The notes: generated by a model from the letters alone, not told the origin. A stretch of DNA of 37,486 bases from Verrucomicrobiales bacterium (GCA_029213265.1 JARGNG010000043.1:1-37486), one strand, 5' to 3'; shown: positions 14,421-23,454, counted from the first letter of the stretch. Numbers and translations are program-made.

Positions 14421-16904
14421 TCAGGAATTGATCGTGTCCATTCCCAGCCTTTCCGCAACACGAATCACCTCCGGGCGGCGAAGCTTCATAAAAATCCGGG
14501 CGGCCATAAAGCCAACCACAACGACAACAGGCCCGACAAAATCAGGGATCGCCGGGTTGAAAAACAGGGCAAAGGGAGCCACCAGCAGCAGGGGCAATAC
14601 GATCATTCTCGTGAGTAAACTGGGCCGGGCGAGGAGTCTCGTTCTTGTCAGCCTTTTGTTGTCCGCGTGATATTCGGTGGCTGTCACCATGGACCAGTTC
14701 CAGAGAAGCCCCTCTCTTAAAATGACATCGGTCCTCCCGGTTTCGTCCACTTTGGCCCCGGGATAGCTGTCGAGAATCCCGGAAAGTAATTCGTCGCGAC
14801 CCGTGCCGTTTTCACTCCAGAACGACTTTTCATCCCCCAGCTTCCACCATCCGGAGGCCACTTTTCGCCATGTCGCCGTAGTCATTACTTCGAGGCCCCG
14901 CGACCACTTCGCGTATTTCCATCCCCGGACAAGGCGCACCCCACTTCGCAAAAACCCCTGCGCCAGGAAAAGAGCCGCTACGGAAACCCGGGCCGATACT
15001 CCATCAAATTTCGGCTCAATTCGGGCCCGCTTCGCTCGCCTCCACGAAATCCGCAGTGTCGCCCCCAACATCAGGACGGTAACGACTAGCCACCAGGGGG
15101 AAAGAACGCCAAGCGCGATCGATACGAAAATCATAACCCACCAGAGAACGTGCAGGCAGACCTCTCCGAGACCGGAATCCTGATCCGGGTAAATCAGTTG
15201 GAAGGGCTCGTAACCATAGTGCCCATGATACACAAATCCCCCGCCCGGCGCTTTGGGGGTGTACACATAACCATTCCAAACCGCGCCTCCCAGCCCGCGG
15301 AACCGTTTGCTGTGAAGAGGGAGCAGCAAAGCCTCCGCCTTTCCGTATCCAACCTGCTGCCGCAAATAGGCTCCCGGGGTGAACCGGCGGTGGTGCCAGA
15401 CAAAAGCCGCCGCGTGAAACCCCAGTTCGTAGCCGGCCTCCATGACCCGCCAGCAAAAATCCACATCATCTCCGGCGGCCCGGAAGATCGGGTTGAATCC
15501 CCCCACCTCTTCAAAGACCTCCCGCCGCACCGCGAGGTTGCACCCCGGCAGATGCTCGGCCCGATTGTCCGATAGGAGCACATGAGACGGCCCGCCCGGT
15601 GCCGCGATGATCCTCGCCTGCATGTCCGTTTCCGGTTCCGGAGGAATGTTCGGCCCACCGGCACAGCCGAGAGTTTCATCTTCCAGAAACTGCTTTGCAA
15701 TCCACGTCAGCCAGTCCGGCTCGGCAATACAGTCGTCGTCGGTATAGACGAACACATCTCCCGAAGCCTCTTTCGCACCGATATTACGGGCGGCGCTCAA
15801 GCCCTGATGATCAATCGCGATCTCTCGAATCGAATCGTAGGTCGACGTGAGCTCTGACACCCGCTCGTCACTGCCATCATTTACCAAAATGACTTCGTAA
15901 TTCGGATACTCCAGTGCCACCAGCGAATCGAGACATTCCACCAAAGTCGCACTGCCCCGGTAGGTGCAGACGATCACCGACATCTTCGGAGCCGCCGAAA
16001 GCTCGACAACATCGGAAGTGCGCACCAGCGGCTCCCAGCATTCGCGCACGACATCGACCGAGGGACGGGGCGTCTTATCCCTCCGCATGAAACCGAAGTC
16101 GTAGTCTTCGATCGTATTTCCACCACGTTGCCAGAGATCGCTCCACGCAAAAATCGTAGTCCCTGCGGCACCCGCAAGGCAGGCTTCCTCGATATGCCAC
16201 TCCAGCATTTCCGCCTGCGTCAGCTCCCCGTGCGTTCTGGCATCCACCCCGAACTCCGAAATCAAAAGCGGTTTATTGCCCGACAGGTTCTGCAGACGAT
16301 TCAGATACAGGGCCAGGTTCTCGCGCTGTTCCAGATAGAGATTAAAAGCGACGAAATCCTGATTCCCGGGGATCAAATACTCAGTACTGGGATAGTTCGC
16401 GTAGGAGAAAAGAGCGTCGGGATCGCACTCATGCCCAAAATCGATGAGCCGTTCAATCAGCTCCCGAACCTTGCGACGGCCCATCCAGCGCACCAGGGTC
16501 GTTTCAATCTCATTGCCTACAAAATACCCGGCCAGGGCAGGATGGCCGCGAAATTTCTCCACCGTTGCGAGAAGCAATGCCTCCGCTTCTTCGATCACGC
16601 TTTCCTCCCGTACAAAATCGATGTGCTGGGACCAGGGAAGAGTGATAAACACACGCAGACCGATCCTGGCACAGTCGTGCATGAAAGAGAGAGAGGGAAT
16701 TTCGTAAAGTCGAATGGCATTCGCTCCGAGTTCATTCCTGATCCGCTCCAACTGGTTTCGCCCTTCATCCGGAAACGCACCGGCCGGAAACGGGCCAAAG
16801 GTGACCGCCTTCACGAAAACCGCTTTGTCATCCGCACGGAAATACTTTCCGCGGACCCGCAAGGGGGCCTCGATGGTAGAGACAGGGAGATCTCGGTCGG
16901 TCAT
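14421..16904 (-). CDS. Glycoside hydrolase (GH2-type barrel) fused to family 2 glycosyltransferase
   Basis: An 827-aa fusion. Residues about 10-290 form a (beta/alpha)8 barrel of the GH2/GH5 clan, with the acid/base pair GNE (Glu132) and nucleophile ISEFG (Glu217). Residues 307-520 form a GT-A glycosyltransferase of family GT2, with VIVCTYRGS, VNDGSDE, the metal-binding YTDDDC (388-392), LPGCNLAVRREVF and AGDDVDFCWR (477-486). Hydrophobic segments at about 584-613 and 765-806 anchor it in the membrane; a further charged domain (about 660-750) lies between them. No signal peptide precedes the barrel, so both catalytic domains may face the cytoplasm. Probably makes or trims a polysaccharide or glycolipid; the sugar is unknown. 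The 22-bp repeat cluster starts 18 bases upstream. Confidence 0.85.
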   Translation of the reverse strand: MTDRDLPVSTIEAPLRVRGKYFRADDKAVFVKAVTFGPFPAGAFPDEGRNQLERIRNELGANAIRLYEIPSLSFMHDCARIGLRVFITLPWSQHIDFVREESVIEEAEALLLATVEKFRGHPALAGYFVGNEIETTLVRWMGRRKVRELIERLIDFGHECDPDALFSYANYPSTEYLIPGNQDFVAFNLYLEQRENLALYLNRLQNLSGNKPLLISEFGVDARTHGELTQAEMLEWHIEEACLAGAAGTTIFAWSDLWQRGGNTIEDYDFGFMRRDKTPRPSVDVVRECWEPLVRTSDVVELSAAPKMSVIVCTYRGSATLVECLDSLVALEYPNYEVILVNDGSDERVSELTSTYDSIREIAIDHQGLSAARNIGAKEASGDVFVYTDDDCIAEPDWLTWIAKQFLEDETLGCAGGPNIPPEPETDMQARIIAAPGGPSHVLLSDNRAEHLPGCNLAVRREVFEEVGGFNPIFRAAGDDVDFCWRVMEAGYELGFHAAAFVWHHRRFTPGAYLRQQVGYGKAEALLLPLHSKRFRGLGGAVWNGYVYTPKAPGGGFVYHGHYGYEPFQLIYPDQDSGLGEVCLHVLWWVMIFVSIALGVLSPWWLVVTVLMLGATLRISWRRAKRARIEPKFDGVSARVSVAALFLAQGFLRSGVRLVRGWKYAKWSRGLEVMTTATWRKVASGWWKLGDEKSFWSENGTGRDELLSGILDSYPGAKVDETGRTDVILREGLLWNWSMVTATEYHADNKRLTRTRLLARPSLLTRMIVLPLLLVAPFALFFNPAIPDFVGPVVVVVGFMAARIFMKLRRPEVIRVAERLGMDTINS

Positions 16905-16921
16905 GCAGGCAGGGAAACCAA

Positions 16922-17009
16922 AGAGGGTTCGGTTACGAACCCGACAGGGTCAGGTATTCGACCCAACAGGGTTTAGACGCAGAGTCAACAGGGTTTAGTC
17001 CGGCAAATG
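16922..17009. repeat. Four tandem 22-bp repeats (16922, 16944, 16966, 16988)
   Basis: Units start exactly 22 bases apart. Three begin ACAGGGT and the first begins AGAGGGT; units 3 and 4 share ACAGGGTTTAG. Unit 2 agrees with the plus-strand unit at 35954 at 17 of 22 positions, including an inner TCGACC. The cluster fills part of the 236-base divergent region between the glycosidase-glycosyltransferase gene (start 16904) and sbcD (start 17141). Twenty-two bases is two helical turns, so each unit would present the same face to a protein. An operator array is a reasonable inference; a worn interspersed repeat is the alternative. Confidence 0.65.
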
Positions 17010-17047
17010 TTCTTCCCAGTCGATTCCGTCTCTTTTTCCGGCTCCCT

Positions 17048-17078
17048 TTGCTTTTCCATCCGGAAGAAAACATAAGAT
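17048..17078 (+). promoter_or_regulatory. Weak candidate promoter upstream of sbcD
   Basis: TTGCTT at 17048-17053, then CATAAG at 17071-17076 (17-base spacer) overlapping TAAGAT at 17073-17078 (19-base spacer). It lies about 60 bases before the sbcD ATG at 17141. Neither -10 choice is a good match, so this is only a candidate. Confidence 0.25.
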
Positions 17079-17140
17079 GGAGCCAATTCCAGACTTTCAC
17101 TGGACACGGCGCGCTCCCCGCTTTCCTTTTCGCTGGCCCT

Positions 17141-18307
17141 ATGAAATTTCTCCACACCGCAGACTGGCAACTCGGAAAGCCGTTTGCCCGGATCAGCGAT
17201 CCCGATAAAGCCGCCAAAGTGCGGGCCGAAAGGATCGAAGCGATCCGTCGTCTCGGTGCGCTCGTCAAAGAACACAAATCAGATTTTGTAGTCGTAGCAG
17301 GTGATCTCTTCGACAGTTTCACCGCGGAAAAAAGCGTCGTCTCGGCCGCCTGCAGTGCCATGGGGAAAATCGGTGTCCCCGTCCTCGCGATCCCGGGCAA
17401 TCATGATCACGGTGGGCCGGGTGGACTCTGGGAACAAGATTTTTTCCGGCAGGAATGCGAAAGCCTCGCTCCCAATTTCCGCATTCTTCTCGAACGCAAA
17501 CCGGTCGAACTGGAAGGCGCGACGATTTTCCCCTGCCCCCTTCTCCGCCAACACGAATCCGCCGACCCCACCACCTGGGTCCGCGACTTCGATTTTGCAA
17601 GCCTGTCCCATCCCGATCAGCCCCGCATTCTTTTGGCCCACGGAAGCGTCCACGGATTTGAAAGCAATTCAGGCGATGACGAGGATGGCAGTGCCGGCAC
17701 CTCCAACCTGATTGCCCTCGATCGTCTTCCCAGGGCCGAGCTCGACTTCATCGCCCTCGGGGACTGGCACGGAACCAAAGCGATCGACCCTGCTGCCTGG
17801 TATTCGGGAACTCCGGAAACAGACCGATTTCCCAAAGGCGAAAACAACGATCCGGGCAACGCCCTTCTCGTCGAAGTCGCCAGGGGAAAGGAAGCCGATG
17901 TCAAAAAAGTCCCGACCGGAAAGTTGGGTTGGCAGGTTCTCGATTTTACTTTCGCTTCCGATGAGGATGTCAACCGCCTCGAAGAACAACTCCGGGATCT
18001 TCTCGGAACCAGGGCCGGCGAAGACCTCCTTCAGCTGACTCTCGAAGGCTCCCTCAGTATCGCCGCCGCCTCACGCCTCGACGATCTCTTGAGCACCTTC
18101 GAGGCGCGCCTGCTCCGGCTGAAGGAGAAAAATCTCATTCGCCTCACGCCCAGCGAAGAGGAAGTGGAATCTCTCGCCAACCGTCCCGGCGATCCTCTCA
18201 TTTCAAAAGTTGCGGAAGGTCTCTTTGCCTCCGCCGCAGGAACCGGGGAAGAAGCCGAAGTCGCCCGCATCGCCTTGCGTGAACTCTACGCCGCCTGCTC
18301 TGCTTAG
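17141..18307 (+). CDS. DNA repair exonuclease, SbcD/YhaO-type metallophosphoesterase
   Basis: A 388-aa nuclease subunit of the SbcD/Mre11/YhaO family. Phosphoesterase motifs in order: HTADWQLGK (His5, Asp8), VVAGDLFDS (Asp55), PGNHDH (Asn87, His88), LLAHGSVHG and IALGDWHGT, which together bind two Mn ions. The N-terminal 300 residues are the nuclease; the rest is a capping and partner-binding region. It is expected to work with the ATPase seven bases downstream in processing broken or hairpin DNA ends. The frame is open to 17048, but the ATG at 17141 places the first motif at residue 5, as in the family. Neither gene of the pair has a Shine-Dalgarno sequence. Confidence 0.88.
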   Translation: MKFLHTADWQLGKPFARISDPDKAAKVRAERIEAIRRLGALVKEHKSDFVVVAGDLFDSFTAEKSVVSAACSAMGKIGVPVLAIPGNHDHGGPGGLWEQDFFRQECESLAPNFRILLERKPVELEGATIFPCPLLRQHESADPTTWVRDFDFASLSHPDQPRILLAHGSVHGFESNSGDDEDGSAGTSNLIALDRLPRAELDFIALGDWHGTKAIDPAAWYSGTPETDRFPKGENNDPGNALLVEVARGKEADVKKVPTGKLGWQVLDFTFASDEDVNRLEEQLRDLLGTRAGEDLLQLTLEGSLSIAAASRLDDLLSTFEARLLRLKEKNLIRLTPSEEEVESLANRPGDPLISKVAEGLFASAAGTGEEAEVARIALRELYAACSA

Positions 18308-18313
18308 CCCGTT

Positions 18314-21025
18314 ATGCGACTCCTTTCCGCCAGCGTCAAAAATTACCGAATCCATGGAGATGTCTCCGTGGAATTCTCGGATTCCCTGACCCTGATCGGA
18401 GGGAAAAACGAGACCGGTAAAAGCACGCTCACCGAAGCTATCCATCGCGGGCTTTTTCTCAAGGCCACGACCGGAGGGCAAATTCAGAAAAGCATGCAGT
18501 CGGCAATCCACCCGGGACATCCCGAAGTGGAGGTTCGCTTTGAAGCCGCCGGAACTGTCTGGCACCTCAAAAAAGTGTTCAGCAAGACGAGCGGCAAGGC
18601 AACACTCTCGGAAGAGGGAAGCGTCGCCCTGCAAGGGGCCGATGCGGAAGCCAGGCTCTCCGAATTGATGCAGGTCGAGGAACCCGCTGGCGGCAAGGGC
18701 GGAGCGAACAAAGCTCTTTCTCAATGGGCTCACCTGTGGGTTTGGCAGGGTTCCGGGGGAGAGGACCCAACCGAACACGCCGCCTCGCAGAAGGACGCGC
18801 TTCTTTCCCGGCTCAAGGAACATGGCGGAGGGGCCGTCATGCAGTCCGATCGCGACAGCCGGGTCGCCAATCGATTTCAGGAAGAGTGCGATACGTTTTT
18901 CACGAAGGGCGGGCAGATCAAAGCCGGCTCCGACCTCGCCCGGGCGGAAGCCGAAAAGGAGGAAGCCGAGGCCGCCCTCGCAAGCGCGGGGGATGCGCTC
19001 GCCCGCCTCGAAAACGCTGCCCGCGACTACCAGGACGCCGAATCCATCCTTCAAGGCGGAGAGAAACACCTCCGTGAATTGGCAAAGCAGGCAGAGGAAG
19101 CACGGGCGAAAACGAATCAGGTCACCGAACTTCGTCATCGCGAGGAGCTGGAGAATCGATCCGTGAAAGAAGCGACGCAGGCGCTGGAACAGTTTCAGCG
19201 GGCGCTGGAAGAAGTAACGAAGCTCGAATCACAAGTCAGCGAGCTGAAAGCGAAAGCCAGGCCGGGCGCGGAAACTCTCGAACAGCTGGAGACCGCCGCG
19301 AAGCAGAAGCGAACTGCGCTCGAAGCCGCGATCGTCCACCTCGACGACGCTGAGTCGGCACTCAGCAACAGGAGAGAAACCCGCGAACTGGCCGAAGCCT
19401 GGGGACATCTCCTGAAAAACCGGGAACAACGAGCCCGGTTGGAGAAAGACGCTGCAGACATTCAGAAACTGGAGGCAGAACAAAAATCGTTGGAGGAAAA
19501 ACTCGCCGCGCTGCCGGCAATCGATGAAGCGACCCACCGGGCGCTCCAGCAAGCCGAAGCTCTTGCCTCCGAAGCCCGCGCCGTTCTGGATGCCATGTCG
19601 ACGGAACTCGAAGTGCTTGAGTCCGATCAAACCATCTCCGCCGGGGAAGATGATCTCGGGAAAGGAAGCCGGATCACTCTCGATCGCGCGACGGATCTAC
19701 ACATCGGCTCATCGATCCTGTTGAAGATCACCCCGGGTGGAGGAACCAACCTCGACGACGCCCGCGACGCGGCCAGGGAACACCAGGTGAATCGGGATGC
19801 CGCTTTTCGAAAGGCCGGCGTCCAATCCCTCGATGAGGCAGGGGAAATACGCGGTCAACGAGCCGCGCTGGAATCAAAATTGCAGGAACTCCTCGCCAAC
19901 CTGCGTCAGAAAGACCGGGAAACCCTCGAAGCTTCGCTGAAAGAATCCGCCCACAACATCGCGACCTACGAAGGAGTGGTGGATCGACGTTCCCCCGCCC
20001 TGCCCGAATTCACTCCGCCGGAAACCTTCCCGGAAGCCCGAGCCCTCTGGGAGTCCATCCGCGACGAGCTCGGACCACTGGAATCGAAGCTTACCGAGGC
20101 AAAACAAAAACAGGCCGCGGCCCGCAGCGAAGTCGAAAGCGCAGAGCGGAAACGGGATCAAAAGAAGGAGGAGCTCCAGACGGCCTCGCAGGAACGGATC
20201 GAAATATCGGCACTTCTGAAGGCGAAAAGCGAGCCGCTCGGAAGCGTCGAAAAACGGAGCGAAAAGGAAAAAGCGCTCACAGAGAGCCTCCAACTGGCCC
20301 AAAGTGCTCTCACCAAGACACGGGACGCTCTCGCAGCCCTTCAGCCCGAGACACTGGAAGCTGATTTGTCCCGCCTTCAGCGAGCCATCGAAGTCAAAAA
20401 GGGAGAGCTGGAAAAAGCGGGGCAAACCCGGGCCGTCGCTCAAAGCATACTCACGCTCGACGGAACGATCGATCCCGCAGCGGCCGTCGCCAGTGCCCGC
20501 GCCCGTGCGGAATCAGCCGCGGACCGTTTCCGGAGCCTGAACCGTCGGGCGGAAGCCCTCCGCCTTCTTCGTGACCGCTTTGCAGAGGAACAGCAGAAAC
20601 TGTCGGACCGCTTTTCTCAACCTCTCGCCGAAAAAGTCAGCGGGTATCTGAAACAGATCTTCGGCCCTTCCGCCTCCGCCGGGGTGTCCGTTGAAGACGG
20701 AGTCATTGGTGGCTGGACGATGTCACGGGAGACCGGAACTTTCGAATTTTCCGATCTCAGCGGTGGAACCCGCGAGCAGGTCGCTGCCGCCGTTCGCCTC
20801 GCCCTTGCCGAAATCCTCGCCGAAGATCACGGTGGCACCCTCCCCCTCGTATTTGACGATGCGTTTACCAACTCCGACCCATCCCGGATCCAAAGCCTGC
20901 AACGCATGCTCGACCTCGCCGCAAGGAACGGTCTCCAGATTATTCTCCTGACCTGCGACCCGGATGACTATGCAGGACTCGGAGCAAAAACGGTCAGCCT
21001 GAATCAGGCGCAAGCCCTCCACTGA
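18314..21025 (+). CDS. SbcC/YhaN-like SMC-type ATPase
   Basis: A 903-aa Rad50/SbcC-type ATPase, partner of the SbcD-like nuclease just upstream. Walker A GGKNETGKST (29-38) opens the N-terminal half; a long coiled coil rich in Glu, Ala, Lys, Arg and Leu covers about 195-790; the ABC signature LSGGTREQ (815-822) and Walker B LPLVFDDAF (843-851) close the ATPase. No CxxC zinc hook is present in the coiled coil, and a compact segment around 435-480 interrupts it, both of which point to the YhaN branch rather than classical SbcC. It starts seven bases after the sbcD-like stop, so the pair is an operon. It ends 19 bases from the convergent caspase gene across a 16-base palindrome. Confidence 0.85.
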   Translation: MRLLSASVKNYRIHGDVSVEFSDSLTLIGGKNETGKSTLTEAIHRGLFLKATTGGQIQKSMQSAIHPGHPEVEVRFEAAGTVWHLKKVFSKTSGKATLSEEGSVALQGADAEARLSELMQVEEPAGGKGGANKALSQWAHLWVWQGSGGEDPTEHAASQKDALLSRLKEHGGGAVMQSDRDSRVANRFQEECDTFFTKGGQIKAGSDLARAEAEKEEAEAALASAGDALARLENAARDYQDAESILQGGEKHLRELAKQAEEARAKTNQVTELRHREELENRSVKEATQALEQFQRALEEVTKLESQVSELKAKARPGAETLEQLETAAKQKRTALEAAIVHLDDAESALSNRRETRELAEAWGHLLKNREQRARLEKDAADIQKLEAEQKSLEEKLAALPAIDEATHRALQQAEALASEARAVLDAMSTELEVLESDQTISAGEDDLGKGSRITLDRATDLHIGSSILLKITPGGGTNLDDARDAAREHQVNRDAAFRKAGVQSLDEAGEIRGQRAALESKLQELLANLRQKDRETLEASLKESAHNIATYEGVVDRRSPALPEFTPPETFPEARALWESIRDELGPLESKLTEAKQKQAAARSEVESAERKRDQKKEELQTASQERIEISALLKAKSEPLGSVEKRSEKEKALTESLQLAQSALTKTRDALAALQPETLEADLSRLQRAIEVKKGELEKAGQTRAVAQSILTLDGTIDPAAAVASARARAESAADRFRSLNRRAEALRLLRDRFAEEQQKLSDRFSQPLAEKVSGYLKQIFGPSASAGVSVEDGVIGGWTMSRETGTFEFSDLSGGTREQVAAAVRLALAEILAEDHGGTLPLVFDDAFTNSDPSRIQSLQRMLDLAARNGLQIILLTCDPDDYAGLGAKTVSLNQAQALH

Positions 21026-21039
21026 GCCCGGCCGGGCTC
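21024..21039. repeat. Perfect 16-base palindrome between convergent genes
   Basis: GAGCCCGGCCGGGCTC spans the last two bases of the SbcC-like stop codon and most of the 19-base gap to the caspase gene. It can form an extremely stable GC hairpin in RNA from either strand. There is no following T-run, so it is not a classic intrinsic terminator, but it could block read-through or protect 3' ends of both converging transcripts. Confidence 0.5.
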
Positions 21040-21044
21040 CGAAG

Positions 21045-22307
21045 TCATTCTTCTTCTGACCCGGGGGAAATCTCCTCCTCCGGAACCCCGAGGGTCTTGA
21101 GGATGGTCTCCAGCTTCTTTTCCTCCGCCTTCAACTCCGGCGCGGACTTTTCAATCTCCGTAATGATCTTCGAAGCGGCGACACATTGATGATAGGCAGG
21201 CGAGCCTTCGACAACGGGGCGGCGTTTGTTGTCCGTCAGCGTATTGATCACATTCAGGGCGTCACGGTAGCGGGCGCGATCGGCATCCATCCTCGCGTGG
21301 AGTTCAGCGAGAGCGAGTTTTGACTCGATGATCTTTTTCGATTGAAACTGATTGGCCTCCTTTCGCTCCATCGCAGAGGGACCGGCCACACTGGGTGGGG
21401 ATGGTCTCCCTGCGGGGGCCGCTCCGGGAGTGAACATAAACCCGAGGGCGGAAGGATCGAGCTTGCTGTATTCGGCCGGTTCATGAAGGACGCCCCGTCC
21501 CTCCGCTTCGAGGACTGTCGCCTGCTTTCTCACTTCGGATCGAGTCATCGCGAAAACCTCCATCAGGGTTTTTCCCGGAAGCGTGAGGTGCTTCGCGAGG
21601 ATGTTGGTAAACAGTCCATCGTTCGCCTCCTCCCCCGCGTCCGCCGAGTAGCTGATCAACATCCCGCTCGGAGCCGTTACCCGACCGAGTCCCCCTTTGC
21701 TGCCCACGATCGTTCTCGTTCCGCCGGGGCCCTCAATATCGATGGGATTGTTGCGACAGGCATCGAGAATGACGATTTTGAGCTTTGCGTCCGTCTCGTC
21801 GAGGTCCTCCAGCACTTTTCTCATCGCAAGGGTCTCATAGTAGAAACGCTCTTTCACCCGGCGCACCGCTTCGTCTGGACGAGCCGCGATTTCGCTATCT
21901 TCGAGGAGCAGATAGTTTTCCCCGTGAAATTCGATTCCGTGCCCGGCAAAGTAGAGAATCGCGCATTCCGCATTCTTCGCCTCATCGACAAAGGCATCGA
22001 TCGTTTTGGAAACCTTTTCCCGTCCCACATTGGTGAGGAGATGCACCAGGAACGGGTCGGGAAGTTCCTGCAAAGTTTTCGCGAGCAACTGCGCATCACT
22101 GACCGCTACTCGAAGCTGGGCGGATGCCGGGAGCTTGCTGTATTGATCCACTCCAATGATGAGAGCAACCCGACTGGCTGCGTGGGCGCGGGTTCCTCCT
22201 GCAAACACCGCGAGCCCCAGGAGCAGGAACAAAGCCCGCAGGCAAATCTGCATGCCATGACCTTTCCGGAACGCGGCGGTCCACTGCTTGATTTCAGGGG
22301 TATCCAT
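21045..22307 (-). CDS. Exported caspase-like (peptidase C14 family) protein
   Basis: A 420-aa protein with a caspase p20-like domain. A hydrophobic signal follows an 18-residue start (QICLRALFLLLGLAVFAGG, then an AHA-A cut site). The domain runs from VALIIGVDQY to about residue 265: the catalytic His123 in YFAGHG and Cys184 in ILDACRNNP are both present, with GMLISYSADAG and GLFTNILAKHL as later strands and helices. The C-terminal 110 residues are helical and charged. Bacterial orthocaspases usually cut after Arg or Lys; here the signal peptide would place it in the periplasm. The start could also be the ATG at 22253, which begins the signal directly; 22307 is preferred for its AGGAAG. Second gene of an operon with the PA14 protein (22-base gap). 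Confidence 0.82.
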   Translation of the reverse strand: MDTPEIKQWTAAFRKGHGMQICLRALFLLLGLAVFAGGTRAHAASRVALIIGVDQYSKLPASAQLRVAVSDAQLLAKTLQELPDPFLVHLLTNVGREKVSKTIDAFVDEAKNAECAILYFAGHGIEFHGENYLLLEDSEIAARPDEAVRRVKERFYYETLAMRKVLEDLDETDAKLKIVILDACRNNPIDIEGPGGTRTIVGSKGGLGRVTAPSGMLISYSADAGEEANDGLFTNILAKHLTLPGKTLMEVFAMTRSEVRKQATVLEAEGRGVLHEPAEYSKLDPSALGFMFTPGAAPAGRPSPPSVAGPSAMERKEANQFQSKKIIESKLALAELHARMDADRARYRDALNVINTLTDNKRRPVVEGSPAYHQCVAASKIITEIEKSAPELKAEEKKLETILKTLGVPEEEISPGSEEE

Positions 22308-22329
22308 CTCTTCCTGTTCAATCGTCTCT

Positions 22330-23442
22330 CTACTTTTTACCGGCCACTTTGTCAGGCACGACATACTTGATCCAGGTGGACGGCGCAGCCCCCCAAATGG
22401 CATCTCCGGAGAATTCGTAGCCGGAATATTTGTTCATGAATTTCCGACCTTCCTCCCAGGGTCTTGATATGGGAATCGCGCGAGCTTCGGTTCCCGCATT
22501 TCGAAAATGAATGAACTCATGGGACTGAGTGGCCTGATCGCAAACGCTCCAATCCGGAGAGTTCGCGCGGGAAACAAATCCAACTTGCTCCTCGTTGAGA
22601 TGACCGGTGACTCCGAAGTATTTCGTCCCCTTATGACGGAGACGATTGTGGGCCACGTGAAAAACAAGCCAGTCGCCGGCGTGAACGTCGATCATGATTC
22701 TCTCTGCCGTCGCCCCAAAGCGATCCAGCACCATCTTGCGTTGCGCCTGCGTAAGTCGCTCCCCGTTTTTGTAGACTTCAATAACGAAGTCTTTCGCTAC
22801 CACCGTGAGACTGCGGGCGACCAGGCCCGGTGGAGTCGGATCCGGTTTTGCTACCGGAACGGGCTCCACTTCCGTTTTCTCCGCCGAAGTCTCGAAGGGA
22901 GAAACTTCGATCCCTTCGCGGGGATGGTGGTAAAGAGACTCGGGAGGAATAGGCATCAACTCTTTCATCTTCGGAGTCTTCCACTCCAACAGAATTCCCT
23001 GGGTTCCCCCGCGACCATTTACGAATCCAATCGATTCAATCGGGACAAAGCCTTTCGCCAGTTCCACAGTCTTGACCCGCTCCCCTCCGTCCATGTAGTG
23101 ACAAACGATTTCCCCGTCGATGCGCAACTGATTGCGATCGTAGAAGCTGTTCGTTCGAAAAGAGTATTTTCCGGAAACAGGTACGAGGAGAAAGCCGCTC
23201 GCGATCGCATTTCGATCCGTTTCGTGCTTCCAGCCTTCCATCGATCGAATGGTAAAGGAACGAAGTGGATCTCCGAAAGACTCCGGTTCCACGAAACTGT
23301 TGTCCCCGTCTGTCTGTTTATCATGACGGGCGAATTCCTCAACGATGAGACCATTCGTATATCGTTTGATCCAGGTTTTATCTTCCTCCGCCCCGGCAGG
23401 CATAACGAGGAACAAAGGAAGCATCAGCAAGAGACGTTTCAT
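22330..23442 (-). CDS. Exported PA14-domain protein
   Basis: A 370-aa secreted protein with signal peptide (residues 1-18, ending AGA-E). Residues about 28-172 resemble a PA14 domain, a carbohydrate-binding beta-barrel: ASGFLLVPVSGKYSFRTNS, DRNQLRIDGEIV and GFVPIESIGFVNGRGGTQG are the typical strands. A Pro-rich linker (about 180-210) leads to a C-terminal domain of about 155 residues (VIEVYKNGERLTQAQRK ... and IDVHAGDWLVFHVAHN) with beta-sandwich character that I do not recognise. The frame extends to 23628 but the ATG at 23442 begins the signal peptide and avoids overlap with the sulfatase. It precedes the caspase-like gene in an operon; a role in presenting or recognising a glycan substrate is possible but unproven. 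Confidence 0.78.
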   Translation of the reverse strand: MKRLLLMLPLFLVMPAGAEEDKTWIKRYTNGLIVEEFARHDKQTDGDNSFVEPESFGDPLRSFTIRSMEGWKHETDRNAIASGFLLVPVSGKYSFRTNSFYDRNQLRIDGEIVCHYMDGGERVKTVELAKGFVPIESIGFVNGRGGTQGILLEWKTPKMKELMPIPPESLYHHPREGIEVSPFETSAEKTEVEPVPVAKPDPTPPGLVARSLTVVAKDFVIEVYKNGERLTQAQRKMVLDRFGATAERIMIDVHAGDWLVFHVAHNRLRHKGTKYFGVTGHLNEEQVGFVSRANSPDWSVCDQATQSHEFIHFRNAGTEARAIPISRPWEEGRKFMNKYSGYEFSGDAIWGAAPSTWIKYVVPDKVAGKK

Positions 23443-23448
23443 GCTTCG

Positions 23449-23454
23449 ATCATA
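23449..23454 (-). promoter_or_regulatory. Candidate -10 box of the PA14-caspase operon
   Basis: On the minus strand TATGAT (23454-23449), one mismatch from TATAAT, stands six bases before the ATG at 23442. No good -35 box is seen at 16-18 bases. Transcription would begin almost at the start codon, and there is no Shine-Dalgarno sequence. Confidence 0.35.

Noticed and set aside
16922..17009. CRISPR array
   Set aside because: Units are contiguous 22-mers without distinct spacers, poorly conserved in their second half, and no cas gene is near.
18203..19138. 311-codon antisense frame over the sbcD/sbcC junction, and a 369-codon one at 25008-26117
   Set aside because: Shadows of strongly supported genes caused by GC-rich codon use.
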